Positions 23,427 through 37,178 are shown, counted from the first letter of the stretch. The stretch: DNA of 64,000 nucleotides from Blasia pusilla (GCA_050084515.1 CM114273.1:4216001-4280000); one strand, 5' to 3'. Notes: a model not told the origin generated them from the letters alone. Program-made: numbers and translations.

Positions 23427-24770
23427 TGATGACACACCCGGCCTTACGCACACTCAACACTTGAGCTCACCCTGAGCCTCCCAACTATCTTACCTAATCA
23501 CCAACATACGCTCGGGTCATACATTCAACCCCTACTCGGCAACCGCCGTACAAACATGCTACATATGCAAGAAGTCTACACTGAACTGAACCCATCAAGC
23601 ACATGCTACTACCCAACCTAGCACCCTCACTGACACGAGATAAGTGCGGGAAAAAGGACTCTAATGAGTAACCTGAATACTCCCGCCAATCAATTGTTTC
23701 ATCAACACTCACTCCTCCATGTGGCTAGAGTAACCTCTGCAACACAACACTCTCCTCGAACACACGTCAAACTTCCCGTCAGCGCATGCAGACCACTCAT
23801 GGACATCAACACAATAACTCTCCGTTGTCAACTAACCGGTGAAGAGGGTTCATCTTGACCCCAACCATGTAACTCTCCTCAAACCATGTCGTGGCTCTTA
23901 ACACGTACATATCACCCATCTCACCCCACTCGGCATAGTACTAGTGGTACCATAGTACAGTGGGAAACTGATGTCCGAGAGATGATAGCTGAATGGGAGC
24001 CGGTAGCAAGCAGATGAAGTAAGCCGACTCGGCCGAGGTTGGGAGGTCAACATGGTTGTAGGACCGACGAGGTTAGGCAGTGAACGTGGTAGGTCAGCTT
24101 ACCAAGTCGAGGTCGACGTGGTTGAGAGCTAAATTGATAGATTCATGATGGGATTTGAGAGGTACAGTGAATTGTCGGTCTATCATCAGTTTCCCACGTA
24201 CCCTTTGCGTCATCTCTGCCTCTGTACCGTCGCAGTACGTTGCTCTTATGTAAGGCCTCAACAACACATATCCTCGATAGGTACGCATGTACGTATCCTC
24301 ATCTTTGGAGTCTGGACTCCCTCTAGGCCTGCATGTACCCAACCTCCCGAAAGCCCTCTTCGGCCCGGTGCCCGATGCACCTCCTTCAAGTCCTTTGGCT
24401 CCCTCCCTTTGGGCACGTGTCCCTATGGACGTGGCTTGCCCTTTGCTACATCCCACTCCACGGCTGCTTTCACAGTGCTCCGGACGCGACCTCCTTACGT
24501 CTCTCCGCACGCTCTCTACTCCTGGCTTCCCCGTTTGGGCACGCGGCCCTATGACACTGACTAGCCCGTGTTCTATGCGGAACCAGCCAGCTCCCATCCT
24601 AGTCCCAGCTGCATACTTCCTGCTCGCGGCTGCTACCGATTTCTCCCAACTACGCGCTCTCTGTACACGGATCCCTACTAGCTTCTGGAGACCTCACCAT
24701 CGTGTGAGAATACATAGCATTTATTGCTCCCTATCGAGGCGGAGTATGGAGCCGCATTAGTAGAGCATTT
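23427..24770. other. flank of copy A, possible 5' LTR or older repeat
   Basis: The stretch begins with the edge word TGATGACACACCCGGCC shared with the 3' LTR, but further similarity is not visible. From about 24090 it is GC-richer, with overlapping open frames on both strands (167 codons minus, 139-157 codons plus). These look like composition effects, because no domain is recognisable in any frame. Two related words (CTTTGGGCACGTGTCCCTATG and CGTTTGGGCACGCGGCCCTATG) about 120 bp apart hint at an internal duplication. Confidence 0.4.
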
Positions 24771-24799
24771 AGCGCTTAAATCGCGGTTATCGAGGAATA

Positions 24800-25125
24800 A
24801 GACACGTCCATTACCAAATTACTACTAAGATTAAAACTCGGCGATTACGCCAGATTAATCGACAGACGGCTATCGGATTACCAATAGGTTAGGTACCGAT
24901 TAGGTTCCCCGCTCACTGAAGAAATACGGTCGATCCGCATTCAGTCAGAGATAGCTATTGCGAGGTTCAAACAGAGGTTCTCCTGGAATAAGGGGCAGTT
25001 ATTACTAGAGTAGTGGTAAGATTAAAAAGAGCCGATTGAGTCAGATTAAGCAACGGATGGCCATTACGCAGACTGGCGATTGAGTTCTCCGCCCATCGAC
25101 TGGGATTGAATAAATTAGCAGCTTA
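24800..25125. repeat. diverged direct duplication, unit about 185 bp
   Basis: The segment from 24802 (AATAAGACACG ... ACTAAGATTAAAACTCGGCGATT ... CAGATTAATCGACAGACGG) is echoed from 24987 (AATAAGGGGCAG ... GTAAGATTAAAAAGAGCCGATT ... CAGATTAAGCAACGGATGG). Both halves end in related GTTCCCCGCTCA/GTTCTCCGCCCA words. Confidence 0.6.
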
Positions 25126-27310
25126 TAACGGAAGTTATGAGATCTGGGCATCACCAGATTACTATAAAGTTTTTTCTGCAATTGAAAGGGGATGACGGTA
25201 CTTGTGTAAGTGCTACGCAAGTGCGAAAGGGGGCGATTGCGTACATGTACATCTGTAGTGTAGGAATCCTGCAGAACAGTGCCCAAAGTTTGTTTGTTTG
25301 TTTTGAGCACAGAAGGGTGTCGGTGGGGTATGCGATCTGAGCACGAGGTGCAAAATTAGGCGACGGTGTTGTTGACCAGAGGTCCAATTTTTGTGTCGCG
25401 TGACGAATTGGAGGGAACCTGAAGGTCAAGAGGTAGGTTCATGAATCCACGAGCTTGGGAGCATGGAAAGTAGGATATGTAAACACTTTGCAGAATTGTT
25501 CTTGGAGATTTCAGAGGGTTGCGCGCGAGTTTGGTGAAGCGCATAGTGATATCGCGTGAGTAAGAGCGAGAAGGTAGCGTTGTGCAGGTGTGGGATCATG
25601 TACAGAGTCAATAGGTAACAAATTTTCGGAGTAATATATTTTTTGAGTTAGTATGTCCTTTTGAGACAAGCTTCAAAAGGAGTGGACTTTGCGTTCTTAG
25701 ATTTTTTTGGTGATTGTTGCGGATGCAAGGGAAGGGAAGCCTTTGGAAGCGTCCTACTTGAAATTCTCGTTCCTAGACGACTGTGTCGTGGTGAATTTGG
25801 ATGGATGAAGCTCTGTGTGGAGAGAGGCCGATTTTTCTCGTCCAGCGCAATCTGCGCACAGAATTTTATAATTTATATCTCCCTGATCTCATTCGCAGGT
25901 CAATTTAGCGCTACCAGGGGATCCTTCTCTGGGAATCATTAGGAACAATCTATCGACCCAGTCGCGGATTCCCATTACTTGGACAGCTTCATGGTCGATT
26001 CTTCTCGGCAGACTGAGTCTCAGAGCTTCAAGGCTTCTAGTGTTATTCCCTCACTGCGAGCGTCTCCAGTGTCATGGCAGGCGCAGATGATTTGTCAGAA
26101 TAGGACGTGTGGACACTCCCACCGTCCAACTTTTCTCCTAAGTTATAAAACCTTCTGTCTAGAGGACAATGGAAAGCACCGTATCTCACCACCTCCGCTC
26201 TAGGACGAACAGAGAGTTCAGGCAGTTGTTAGTCTCTTAGTACCGACTCGGCGTGGAAGCGGATTCGAAAGAGGTCTCTCAGCCAGGCCGAATCTGTGAA
26301 AGGATTATCCGTGTTTTTCCTTACGGAATCGCTTTGTGGATGATATGCCGTGCACAGGCACAATGGATCACAGAAACTGGAGGAACGATCTCCCTCATCA
26401 CTCGAGGCAGAACATTCTGAAACGCATGTGAGTGCTTTTGGCCTCTACCACTCTGTTCTCAGGTCGAGAGTACGCAGAGAAGCATTTCAGCCAAAAGGAA
26501 CGAGTTTTGTGGTGGTTTGAGAAGCGTGGTGTCGCACTTTTCTAATGCTTCAAGGAGAGTGGTGAAATGTGTTGAGTCTCCGTGTCCAACGATATTTAAT
26601 ACGAGTAGTGAAACAAGCGGTCTTGAGAATAAAGACTTCTCGCTAAGGACCTCCTGCTGACATGTATTGTCTCTGTAATACAGAATAGGCACTTTGCAGA
26701 GACAAATCCCTCCTAGTGGAGCAAAGGAGATGGTAGAGTTGGTGAAGATTTCCTGTCGTTTTGAGGGACACGTTTTTCGAATCGCACAGGACGAGGTCAC
26801 TTCCAGAAATTGCTTGTATAACTCTCAATTATGATTGTTGTTCAATCTGACTATTGATTATCCAACATCTGTGTGTAAGTGTCTAGCCTGTTTTTATTGA
26901 ATGTTTCATTTATTGTTCTCGATCTTGAGGCTGATGAGGTTTTCTTTATCTTTGTTCGACAGCAAGAGTACTTGAGAAGAATAACTTTGAAAATGGTCTT
27001 TTTAGAGGAAAGGAGCCACGATGACTCTCTTAGGGCGAGGAAAAATGTCTCCGCTATTTCTATTGAGGAAATGATTGCAGACTTCGAAAGTGGGTGTCCT
27101 GGACCATTAAACCCATGGACTCGAGTATTATGTCATAAAATTTGTGCTTCCTCTCACTTTCTAATATTATAAGTTCAGTATTAATATTATAACACTTGCT
27201 CTCTAATGCACATGTCTAATAATGTTTTATTGACTTCCAATTTGCAGTGGCTGTACTCATAATGGAGAATCAAGTTGAAAGTCTCATGGATGGGCCCGAA
27301 TTGGTAAGCA
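25126..27310 (+). other. possible decayed or unassigned plus-strand gene
   Basis: Several exon-like stretches appear. A frame at 25661-25942 contains a good acceptor (CTCATTCGCAG) near 25900. A frame after TTTGTTCGACAG at about 26962 reads QEYLRRITLKMVFLEE, then AISIEEMIADFESG. A short open piece at 27247-27303 between TTTGCAG and GTAAGC reads VAVLIMENQVESLMDGPEL. I recognise no family. It could be an expressed host gene with small exons, or chance. Confidence 0.3.
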
Positions 27311-30059
27311 AGTAGAATAGGTCCTAGCTCAATCTTGTCTCAACAATTTGAATGTAAATGTGAAATGGAAATTTATCTAGCCATACCTCCTTCCCAAACA
27401 TCATAGCAAGAAGCTTTTGGAATTTAGGAAATGACTCATTTATATTTTGGCCCTCTACTTCTACTATATTATACATAATACATATAGGAATGTCAAATTT
27501 AACATGAAAAGGGAGAGTTGAAGACTTTTGAATAGTGGGGATTCCTAAGTAGAAAATGGCTTTTTCAAATCCAAGTGATGGGAATTATTTTCAAAATCGG
27601 TGGGAATTTTTTTAATTTTTATCTAAATTTGGTTTCGAAGGAAAACATGTTGAATGACACGCTAGGGAAATTTTGAAAGAGATATTACAATTACATTTGC
27701 AACTACTGTAAATGAATTTGATGATGTTACACAGTAATATAGATAAGTAGAAAATATAATCATTTGCATTATAAAAATGGAGATATAGAATTTTCCATGT
27801 CCATGAATGGCGATTTCCACCCTCCTTGGACGTTCTCTAGTTCAGATTATCTTACTCCTAGGTCTACTTAAAATTTATTTCCGGACAACTTACATTTTGG
27901 AATTTGTCTAAATTGAAAGTTTGAATGTGTTGGAAGGAATGTTTCCAGTAATATTCGAGAAAAATCTTCCATTTAAAACTTCCCACGGGCTAAACATCAC
28001 ACTTAAACTTAGCAATAGGTTTGCAACTTTTTTTCTTGAAAATATGCATTCGACAAAATGATAGTTTACTTCAAACAGCCAACTAGCTTACTATAACATT
28101 GCAGAGTTATGGTAAATAGTAGACCTATTGATTGAATTCATTAAAATTTGATGAATGGTAAGAGTTTAAACTTTGGAGGTTAATATTAATTTGTAGATCT
28201 AAACAAATACTTTTGAACTTGAAAAACTCAAGCTATCTAATCAAATATTCTTTTATCCTACATTTGTTAAATCATTTTTAATATAATTTTTTTTTCAAAA
28301 TTGGAAGTATCTTTTATAATTAAGAAATATTTTATGACTATCTTATTATTGAAAATATAAAATGAAAAATATATTAATATAAAATAGTGAGGAAATTTCA
28401 CCTAGAGAATATTTTTGTCTCGATGGTACTTTTGTACCATACATATCAAATGAAAATTTCATTTTTATTAAGTTGTAAAGGTATATGTACCAAGATCTAA
28501 TGTTATTAAATAATAAATATTAATTTTTCAAACTTATTTTCATCTAAATGGTTATCATAATCAAAATTCAGCCATCCAACATTTAGTCTACATCATAAAT
28601 TTCTCGAAAAGAAAAACATTTATGCGAAACCAAAATATTTTTGAAAAGAAAAAAGAAATTTTAAACATTGTTATTAAAGACGTGAACCAAATAAACGTAT
28701 TGAGAATATCACATGTTAAGACATATATAAAGTCAGCCCGAAGAACCTTTAATCTTGTTATTCAATTGAACCCTAGTAATAGTGAGAGTCTAGGACTAAA
28801 ATCCAACGAAAGTCACCGACCCTCTACATACAATAAACTCCTCTTCTGGATTCTTAACAAGCTTAGCTAGGGCAATATCTTGTTGTAGAATATTTCCTAT
28901 GCATATGCCTCTTTGTTTCAACTTCTTTAAAATGAAGATGATGAAGATTTCTTGGTATGTTTCCCCGGTTTCTTGATTTGTTGTGAAATCCTCATTGTTA
29001 TGTTAGACTAGCACAAGACTCTATCAATCTTGAATATCTATTTAGGTTTTTCTATGAGTCAAATATCAGAACAAGAAGAGACCAAATCAAAAATATAAAC
29101 AACTACTTGAGAACAAGAAGAGACCAACTCAAAAATATAAAGAAGTACATGCCATATCCTTCCAACCATACAACTCATGCCGTGTTGTTTCCATGATGCT
29201 AGTAACCGGGAATGGATAATTAAGTACTATAGAGAAACTGTTTTTTTCCCTCCTAATCTTGCATTCAATCAAATCCATTAACTACTTCTTACTCTCCTTC
29301 TATTTCTTGAAGTTACTTTCCATATTTTAGGCAAGTCCTAGTTTTAGGATCTCATCATCTAGGTTCCTTACAAGCCTCTCTAGTCCAAGTGAAGCCATTT
29401 AGTACTCTATTTGGCTAAGAAGAAAAATAAACTAATGGCAGTGAGAGTGAGAGGGACACTAAGGATATGAGTGGGAAGTGAAGCCATTTAGTACTCTATT
29501 TGGCTAAGAAGAAAAATAAACTAATGGCAGTGAGAGTGAGAGGGACACTACGGATATGAGTGGGAAAAATAGAGGGCCTCTCAACAAACTTGAGATAAGA
29601 GTCTATTGTTCATAAAATCAATCTTAAATTCATATTAATGTGATATTTATAATATCGGCATGGCAAAGATATAAGATGGTCTTCAAACTTAATCCTTGAA
29701 TTTATTTCACTTATGCCATTGTCATGCAAATTTGGTGCTTGATCTTGTGATAATGGGAATGTAGATAAATTTTTAATATTGATAGTCGCACGTCTTGAAA
29801 AATGAGGAGGAGAACTAGGACATTTTGGAGTTTAAGATGTAATCCACTGCCCCTTGACTTTATAGGGCCCTATTTTCTTCCAAGTGACTTCTTTATCACA
29901 CTTCCTATTGAAATGTGTATTTCCACTTGAATGGGAAGCACTTCCCCAACATAATATATGACCACAAAATATGACAAGGGAAACTACTCTTGTTAACTAA
30001 TTTTTCTTCACTATCGAAAGGGGACTAGTATCAATTTGTAACGGAGTTTTAAATCGAGC
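27311..30059. other. AT-rich interval without recognised genes
   Basis: Strongly AT-rich, with no frame over 82 codons. The 82-codon frame at 28622-28870 has no motif. The only structure I can point to is the direct duplication at 29389-29566. Confidence 0.5.
29389..29566. repeat. 89-bp tandem duplication
   Basis: Two head-to-tail copies (29389-29477, 29478-29566) starting GTGAAGCCATTTAGTACTC differ at one position (AAGG versus ACGG), so the event is recent. Confidence 0.95.
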
Positions 30060-30359
30060 CTTTACACTAGAGTAAGGTGGGTTAGAGACGCTACACATTG
30101 TAGTAGTGGAGATTATGACATCCTTGGAGATCATATTAGGCAATATTAGGAGGAAGATCTATATATACTAGATCTCTTTGGAGGGATCCATTAGTACCAC
30201 ATTAGTTATAGTATTGCATGCTAGAGTGTGTGTATAGCGGTATAAGTATATTAAGAGAGATGAGACCACTTGTAGTTTACTACATCATTTTTTTAGATTA
30301 GTCCATCAATATCCTAAGCTATTTTCAATTTCTATAATTAGAAGATATTTTCATGGATT

Positions 30360-31010
30360 TTCATCTCATATTTCATTATTTGGGGCATAGGATTTGGAGG
30401 ATTTGGCATAGGATTTGCAAGGTCGAAGATCATATATATTTTGGAAGATATTGCAAGTTCTTTGACACTTGTAAACTACATGTAAATTTTTTTGTAGACT
30501 GTATTTTTTAGAACATCCCATAGTTAGGTGACACTTATGATATAGATTCTTTCGTGACCATGTTGAGTATCTAAGACATACCATGCAATTTATTGAGGGG
30601 ATATTGGATTTTATTATAGAAAGATAGAGGTGATAGGGCTCATTCTACATATGTGAGTCGAGTCATATCGAACTAGTAAACTATTACCAATGTTCTGTAA
30701 ATGGATTTAATGTGATACCAAAGGTATTGACTTTGTTGAAATACTTAATAGTGCAGTAACTAGTCGAGACTATCCAAGCAAGAATTTCAAGAGTTCAAGG
30801 ATAAGCTTACATATTAATTAATTTTGAGGAGATAATGCTTGGTTTTCCATCTTAGTTACATGTTGGCTAGAATATGTTGAGTTTAGGAGTATTGCTTCTT
30901 GAGAGAGGATGGATAGCATAGTAGTGTATGCACGCCACTCTAACAACAATGTGGAGGTATAGTAAAGCGCGTATGAGGGAAAGTGTTTAGTTTTAGTATG
31001 TATTGTTATC
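30360..31010 (+). pseudogene. gypsy copy C: DNMT and RNase H relic
   Basis: Plus-strand sequence around 30410-30510 reads RRSYIFWKILQVL and, after stops, YFLEHP. This parallels PRSRLFWEMLRVL and YILENVP of the copy B methyltransferase (motif IV downstream segment and motif VI). After a deletion, LVNYYQCSVNGFNVIPKVLT (about 30680) parallels ANYYRRYVKGFSAMAKPL, the RT end. VVYARHSNNNVEV (about 30920) and AYEGK parallel VAYAS..NNAAE..YS.YEGE of RNase H. It is highly decayed and internally deleted, but it shows a third member of the methyltransferase-carrying family in the opposite orientation. Confidence 0.6.
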
Positions 31011-34000
31011 CATTCTAGATGTTATTTGATGTTATTTGATTGGGAAACCTTTCATGCTCATTAGCCACTTATAAACTTAATGTGTTGAGATCAGAATTCT
31101 ACTTCCTCTCAGATCTACTTTTGAAACTTTTAAAAGGATAGTAGATCCCGACACGATCTTCCACTGAACCATGTACGTGAGGCTAATCACTTACAAACCT
31201 GAAAAGAGCAAATCTGAAATGGATTGCATGTAGAACTGGTCTACAACTTCTATTGAGAACTAAGTGCTTGAAAAGCAACACCTTATTAGAATACAGAGGT
31301 CTTGAAGAGAGGTGGTTTAAACCAAGATGCATGAGTTTGTGCTAGATTGGTTCTTGGGGCATTCTCCATACCAATGCACATTCCTTCTTAGTTGATCAAG
31401 GCACCAGCAGAGCTTAAGGTATGTAGGAGCTAATCTCAAAACCCACGCCTTAGAGGGCAGGAGTAGAAGTGAATCAAAGAAGAGAGGGGGAGTTAAATAG
31501 TTTCCTACAAGAGACCAGCAGAAAGAACCACTGCATGGTAAGGCAAGGTGGAAGGGCCAACACAACAAGAGCAGGCTAGCACACCGGGAATAGGCCAACA
31601 CATTATGAGCAGGATAACACAACAGGCCAGCACAGCAAGGGTAGGCCAGGACACCATATGCACGATTAAACATAACCAAAACTCAAAAGAATAGTTAAAG
31701 AGGTAACTGGTAAACTAACTAAGATTTGTAACTATGATAAACTTCCAACCATAGTTTGCAAAACTAACCATACTTAAAAAATTAGAAGAAAACAATAGAC
31801 AATTTTATGTGAAATCATAACATAATGGAGAATAACAAGCTTATAGGAAAGCCTTATGAATAGGCCTTATTGCACTAGTACACTTTTCAAGTTGTTCATC
31901 ACCCAAGATATTTAAACTAGGATATAGTCACCCAAGATATTTGAACTAGGATATAGCACACAAGATGTGGATATTGGAGCAAGACTGTTGAAGAAACATA
32001 TATGCCTTCTAATATCTATTAGCTATGTTAGGTTAGAAAGAGGTATCTAAGTCTTTATATCCGGAGGCTAATGAGGAAATCTATTACTACATGTGGTGTT
32101 GAACTATCCATGCACTATGTTGTAGCAAGCAAGCATTAGTGGATGCTTGAGTCCTATAATGAGCCCGAAGGCACTTAGAGTCTTTCTAACTTATGCAAGG
32201 AAAAACTAGGCAATCCATTCTGTTTTAGAAAAAATTCCATCATAGTGTCTAGCTAGGGACTCATGATCTCCTTTGATGACATTTGTCTAGCACTTTTCTT
32301 CTTTGATTATTTTTTGGGGTTGGAAATTGGAGGAGAGAAGGTTTGAAACGAAAAATCTTTCCATCAACCGCGTAATGGTCCTATTTCCATGAAAGTGATA
32401 ATGGTCATATATTTCCATACCATATTCTTTAGATAGTTGGAAAAATTTCACTATCCCTCTGATCTTATGGTAAGATAAGATAGGGTTTAGATAAGGGGGT
32501 GTCATCCCTCCAACTCACTATACAGGTGGTACCAGTTTTGACGGCCACCCAAATTGAGAAGATATTCATGTGCATGGCATGTTGTGTAGTTTTTTAGGGT
32601 TTTCCTCTTAAGTTTATGCGTTTGAGCTTCATAGAACCTAGGAAGTACATGGCAATGCACTCCCTAGGATCCATCATGAGAATTATTGAGGATTGGATTT
32701 GTATATGTGAAAATCGTTCAGAAACATAATTAATGGGCAATTAAAATGTTGAAAATAACTCCAAAACCATGGTTGAAGGAAAATTTAAACGAGAAGGTCA
32801 TGCTACTAGTGCTTGGAAGACATGCCTCTCTAGTACGAGTAGCTAGTCTTGAGATTGATTAAACATTAGTTTCCAACCACCCTTATACATAAGTGGAGCA
32901 TCTTCAAGCTAGGAGAAGAGTTTCTAAAACCATTTTTTGAACGAAGTTAGTATTCCACAAAGTTTCCCAATAAAGGACTCCTTACCTAAATGTAGGTGGA
33001 AAGGATGAATCTACTCTTTCTAATATTTGAGAAAAAATGAAGTTTGCCCATCTATTGGGCTCGAAGATGCTCCATCCATGTAAACAAGACACATTTTGGC
33101 TCTACTTTCTAAACATCATGGAGTTGAATCATGTCAATAAGTCCATTCACATCTTTGTCTTTTCTCCCCTTATATGTTTGCTAGTTATATTAGCCATATC
33201 CATCACTACCTTTTTCACTAGCATTCTTTACCTTCTATTCACTAAGAAGGGGAGGAGGATAGTTTATCCATACATTTTGTTCTAGAAACCTTATCATTGA
33301 AACACCACCACATAGAAATAAGAGCTTTGATTGAATAAGAAGACACTTTGTAAAGTATTTAAAAACTTACTGACATAATGTCATTTTAAGCGTGAATGCA
33401 CCACTCACTCTAGTTTTCTGATTTATAAAAGGAAACAAATGAAGGGTTTTCACAATATGAATCTATCGAACCATAGTACATTATTGGTCTTCCCTTCCCA
33501 CGGGGCATCCCATGACCATGAGAATGTGATAGACTTAGCCACTAAAGAATGGTGTAGGTAGGGGATATGCTTATTGAATGCTAGAACATGAATAGCAAGG
33601 GGGAAATGCAGGAGGAAGCACACATTGATTTCCCCTTCGGTACAAACCTAATACTTTTGACACACTTACTTTCATGAATTCTTCCATAGCATTTACTCAT
33701 GCTAAGAACTATGGAGGGATACTTAAGCTAGTATTTCTACATTTTATTTCTAGATTTTCATATGGAAAAACATTTGTTCTTTAAGTGGTTTAGGGGTTTT
33801 AGTTTGGGAAATATCATATCTAGTGAGGAAGTAGTTAAAATCATTACCTCAAGTGTAAGTAAATTATTACATTAGACTTATGGGATCTTTAGATGAGACT
33901 CATTTGATGAGCTTTTTCATTAGAAGGTTTTAATTTTGAAAGAACTGTTGTAGTTCCCCATATCTATTCCTCTAGTAAGTTGCAACAAAATTTTAAATAT

Positions 34001-35044
34001 AAGATTGTAAAAATGAGAGGGGTGGATGGTAATGAATTGTATATTAGAGCTAGCTATGGACTACCTAGACCATTTGATGCTAAATGTTCTTATCACACTT
34101 ACAGTGAAGAGTTTCTCTTTTTCCCCATAAGTTGGTGATTCTCATATAATTTCAAGCGGATGAAATAGTTTCTATTAAAGAAAAATAAGAGAATTTTTGA
34201 GTAAATCTATGTGAGGGAGAAGTTCTCATGAATAGTGGGAAACATTTCCCTTCTCAACTCCCTAGTCATGGGATGAGTATAAGGAGACCATAATGAAAGC
34301 CCTACACCACTCATGAAGACTCATGGATGGTAAAGGGGATTCATTCGGGTGAAAGATGGAAGAAGCAAATTATGTATGTGGAGGCTGATCCAAGAGGACC
34401 AAGATTAAGTTCCTAATAGAGAAATGGAAAATGCTTATTGGAATAAGCATTTGCATACCAGATCTTTGGACTACAAGTTTAAACCTTTACTACATGAGCT
34501 ATGACCGCCAATAGTGGTTCAGTTGATTCAACAAACACCTTGAAATGATTATGATGTAAAAGCACTCTTTCGGGGGCTCCTATGGTTTGTTGTATACTCA
34601 CAACCACTGTATTAGGTACTCTTTTTGGTCCCGTGGGACCAAAATTAAATATATCTCTGAGGACTATTGAAGATATATCGTCCTCTCTCTTGGGTCACGT
34701 GAAACCCAACAGAAATTCAGATTGAAGGATTGTTGAAGAACATAAAAAAAATTAAAAGGGCGGGTAGTGTGATGATTTGTTTAGGGTCAAATTGTTTGGC
34801 CACCACTGACATAACATACATAACACCCTCAATGGTTTGCTTATTTCTCTTTGGCAGGGAGGAGAGCATGTACTATAACGGAGGTTAGCGTTTACAATAG
34901 AACTGATCCATGTATTTCAAACGCTAGTCCCAGTTTGGGTCTATGGAAGCATGGATTTGTCAAATAATTTCTGCCCCCTGGTTCTATGCTCTATGCTCTA
35001 GAAAATGAATGTCTTGTTGGAGCGTAAGCACCATTTTTCAGAAG
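31011..35044. other. AT-rich interval, no recognised genes
   Basis: Only random-looking short frames are present. A short degenerate minisatellite (AGGCCAACACAACAAGAGCAGG-like, about 27 bp) lies at 31555-31665 and creates a Leu/Cys-rich minus-strand ORF that is not a gene. A 30-bp tandem word (CACCCAAGATATTTRAACTAGG) lies near 31900-31960. Confidence 0.5.
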
Positions 35045-35122
35045 TGGGATGGATATCAAGGAATGGACGTGGTGTAGTTAATTACCCACGTACACCATGT
35101 CCATTCCTTGCTATCGATCCCA
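35045..35122. repeat. 31-bp-arm hairpin
   Basis: Arms 35045-35075 and 35092-35122 are reverse complements with three mismatches, around a 16-base loop. The core is AAGGAATGGACGTGGTGT paired with ACACCATGTCCATTCCTT. Confidence 0.9.
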
Positions 35123-36774
35123 CCGGATAATTCGTATTTTTAAAAAATGAGGTAATTTTAAATAATATTTGATATTGCACTATTAGATATTAGAGAAACT
35201 CTTTCGACTCCAAAGGAGTTTATCTGATAGTAAATTTTCGTGAAGGAATTTTCCGTATATTGATGGCCTCATTCATTCTTTGTGCCATCTCATGATGAAT
35301 TTGACATTCTTTTAAAGAAAAGAGAACGTTTAGAAGTTTTAAAACCCTGATTTATGTTTCATGTAATTCTCAAGAACGCAAGTATGTTTCGAGAGAAATG
35401 GGCGTACCTGTGTTTAAATTTTCCTCAAATCAAACCTCAAAAAAATTGATGGAAGTTAAGCTGCAAATCGATCGTGTCTAGGTAAAGGCTGACTCTAGTC
35501 CGAAGGCTCTAGAGATAGAAGAGCACAGATTTGCTGATCAAATTCTTCCCGTGTGAGAATCCTTAAAAAATTACCTCAAATTTAAAAAAAATACGATGAG
35601 CTAATCTGAAAAAACTTCTGCAAAATCATGCTAAGAGGTTATGACGAGATAAAATGAACATCAATCTATATAACTTCAAAATTGTGGGTACTTCTTGATA
35701 TCGTGTTTGGTCATTAACAATGTAGGTACTTGGAGGTTAGCGCTCACGCATGACTTAGATTTGTATTTATAGGGTAACATGACTATGTTTCGATTTCCAG
35801 GTATGATAAGACGCAAAGGAGTCTAGGGTAAAAATTTGGACCTTCACTGCCTCAACGATTCCATATTACAGTATTGACTCTATATGCTACTATGTATGCA
35901 GATTATTATTCTATCCAAAAATCTTAGTATCCTAAGTTGCATACTCACCAACAATCTTAGTATCCAAGTTGCATACTCACCAACATATACAGAAGACAAA
36001 ACGATGTAACATTGAAATGATCTGACGCGGTCAATTGATGGTCAAGCCAAGGAATTTGGTCAAAGTGAAAGCTGTTAATGAACCCTCGACCGATTTTTCA
36101 TCCGAGAGACTCCTTCGTGGTTGTGTCCAATTAGACGATCATGACATCAAATAGAGATAGATAGAGACATCACAAGCAGTTCAGATTATGAACCGCAATT
36201 GTTTAGGAAAGAGAAGGATTTTAAGAGGCAGTTCGATATCGATCACAGAAAGTTCGCGCATCATATAAATTTCGTACTTCTTGAGAGCATAGCTTAATTC
36301 CGTTTTGGGATACAACATCCCCTTATCCATATTAGAAATTTACCTTTGAGACATTTCCGGCTATATCTCCTTATCCCCCATCCATCGAAGAGCTTACTTC
36401 ACAACTCATTCATCCTCAAAGCATCGTACCGTACCAAATTGTTCTCGCGGGAGATGAATGGTTTTATTCCGTGTGCTTCTCTAAAGGACTGGTGGATGGT
36501 ATATTGTGGACGAGAATATGTGAGTATCATAATCGAGTTGCATATGGAATACTTAGCCGTAAAACACTCTTGAGAAGTTTTTCGGTGTAGAAAAGTACAA
36601 AGATTTATTTCGAAAACCACAAGTGGTCTTGGAGCCGTGATGTAGTATTTGATGGCACCCAACACCGAGATCTTTCTTTCAAATGATGAAGATGCTCGTG
36701 AATGTAGTACCTATCTTGGAGATGACTCTCTCTATACCATAAAATTGGTGATCCACGTGAATTATGGTTAAGTG
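35123..36774. other. unassigned interval
   Basis: No recognised gene. A 33-bp direct repeat (AATCTTAGTATCC...TTGCATACTCACCAAC) starts at 35920 and 35953. ORFs of 75-88 codons on both strands at 36346-36665 overlap each other and lack motifs. Confidence 0.45.
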
Positions 36775-37146
36775 ATATTTCTAAACCAAGGTGGCCCCGA
36801 GAGTAATATGTGGACCTATCAAATAATTGGGGGACATAACTTAAGATAGAGAACGGAAGCTACTTCCTACTAGATGTTAAGAGAATCTTAAAAAAAAGTT
36901 ATGGGAATCAAATGTTCATAAAAGAAATATTATGACTTAAATCTTTATGTTCTAACTCATTAAGAGAATCTAAATTAAATTCTTTTTCTATTTCTTCCAA
37001 AATCCTAAATAGGTTGGATAATTTATAAAATTACTAGAATTGCTCTCCCACTTATAAGATCTTTGATTCGGAGTATTAAATGCATTGAACTTATAGCAAA
37101 ATATTTTATTCCAAACTTGGAAAAACTTAATCCTTATAAATAATCG

Positions 37147-37178
<32 letters not shown>

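Larger units (their letters stand above)
7301..23428 (-). mobile_element. Ty3/gypsy element copy A with DNMT and PHD domains
   Basis: Read on the minus strand from 23.3 kb downwards, the parts are Gag with two zinc knuckles, a retropepsin-like domain, a DNMT3-like C5-methyltransferase, RT, RNase H linker, integrase and a C-terminal PHD finger, then a purine-rich tract and an LTR. Copy A is heavily decayed. It is split by CACTA-1 within the integrase, has an inverted RT/RNase H segment, and has a tandem amplification after RNase H. Both proposed outer edges carry a shared word (7301 TGATATGGCACACCCGGCCT; 23427 TGATGACACACCCGGCC). Beyond that the supposed 5' LTR does not resemble the 3' LTR, so the upper border is uncertain. 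Confidence 0.8.

Noticed and set aside
23427-24030. Full 5' LTR of copy A matching the 3' LTR
   Set aside because: Only about 17 bases at the edge agree. No similarity to the remaining 3' LTR is visible, so it is listed only as a possible LTR.
24094-24760. Overlapping 139-167-codon ORFs on both strands as a gene
   Set aside because: Open in several frames at once because of GC-rich, stop-poor composition; no domain in any frame.
31317-31679. 120-codon Cys/Leu-rich minus-strand ORF
   Set aside because: The Cys/Leu pattern follows a degenerate minisatellite (31555-31665); no family signature.
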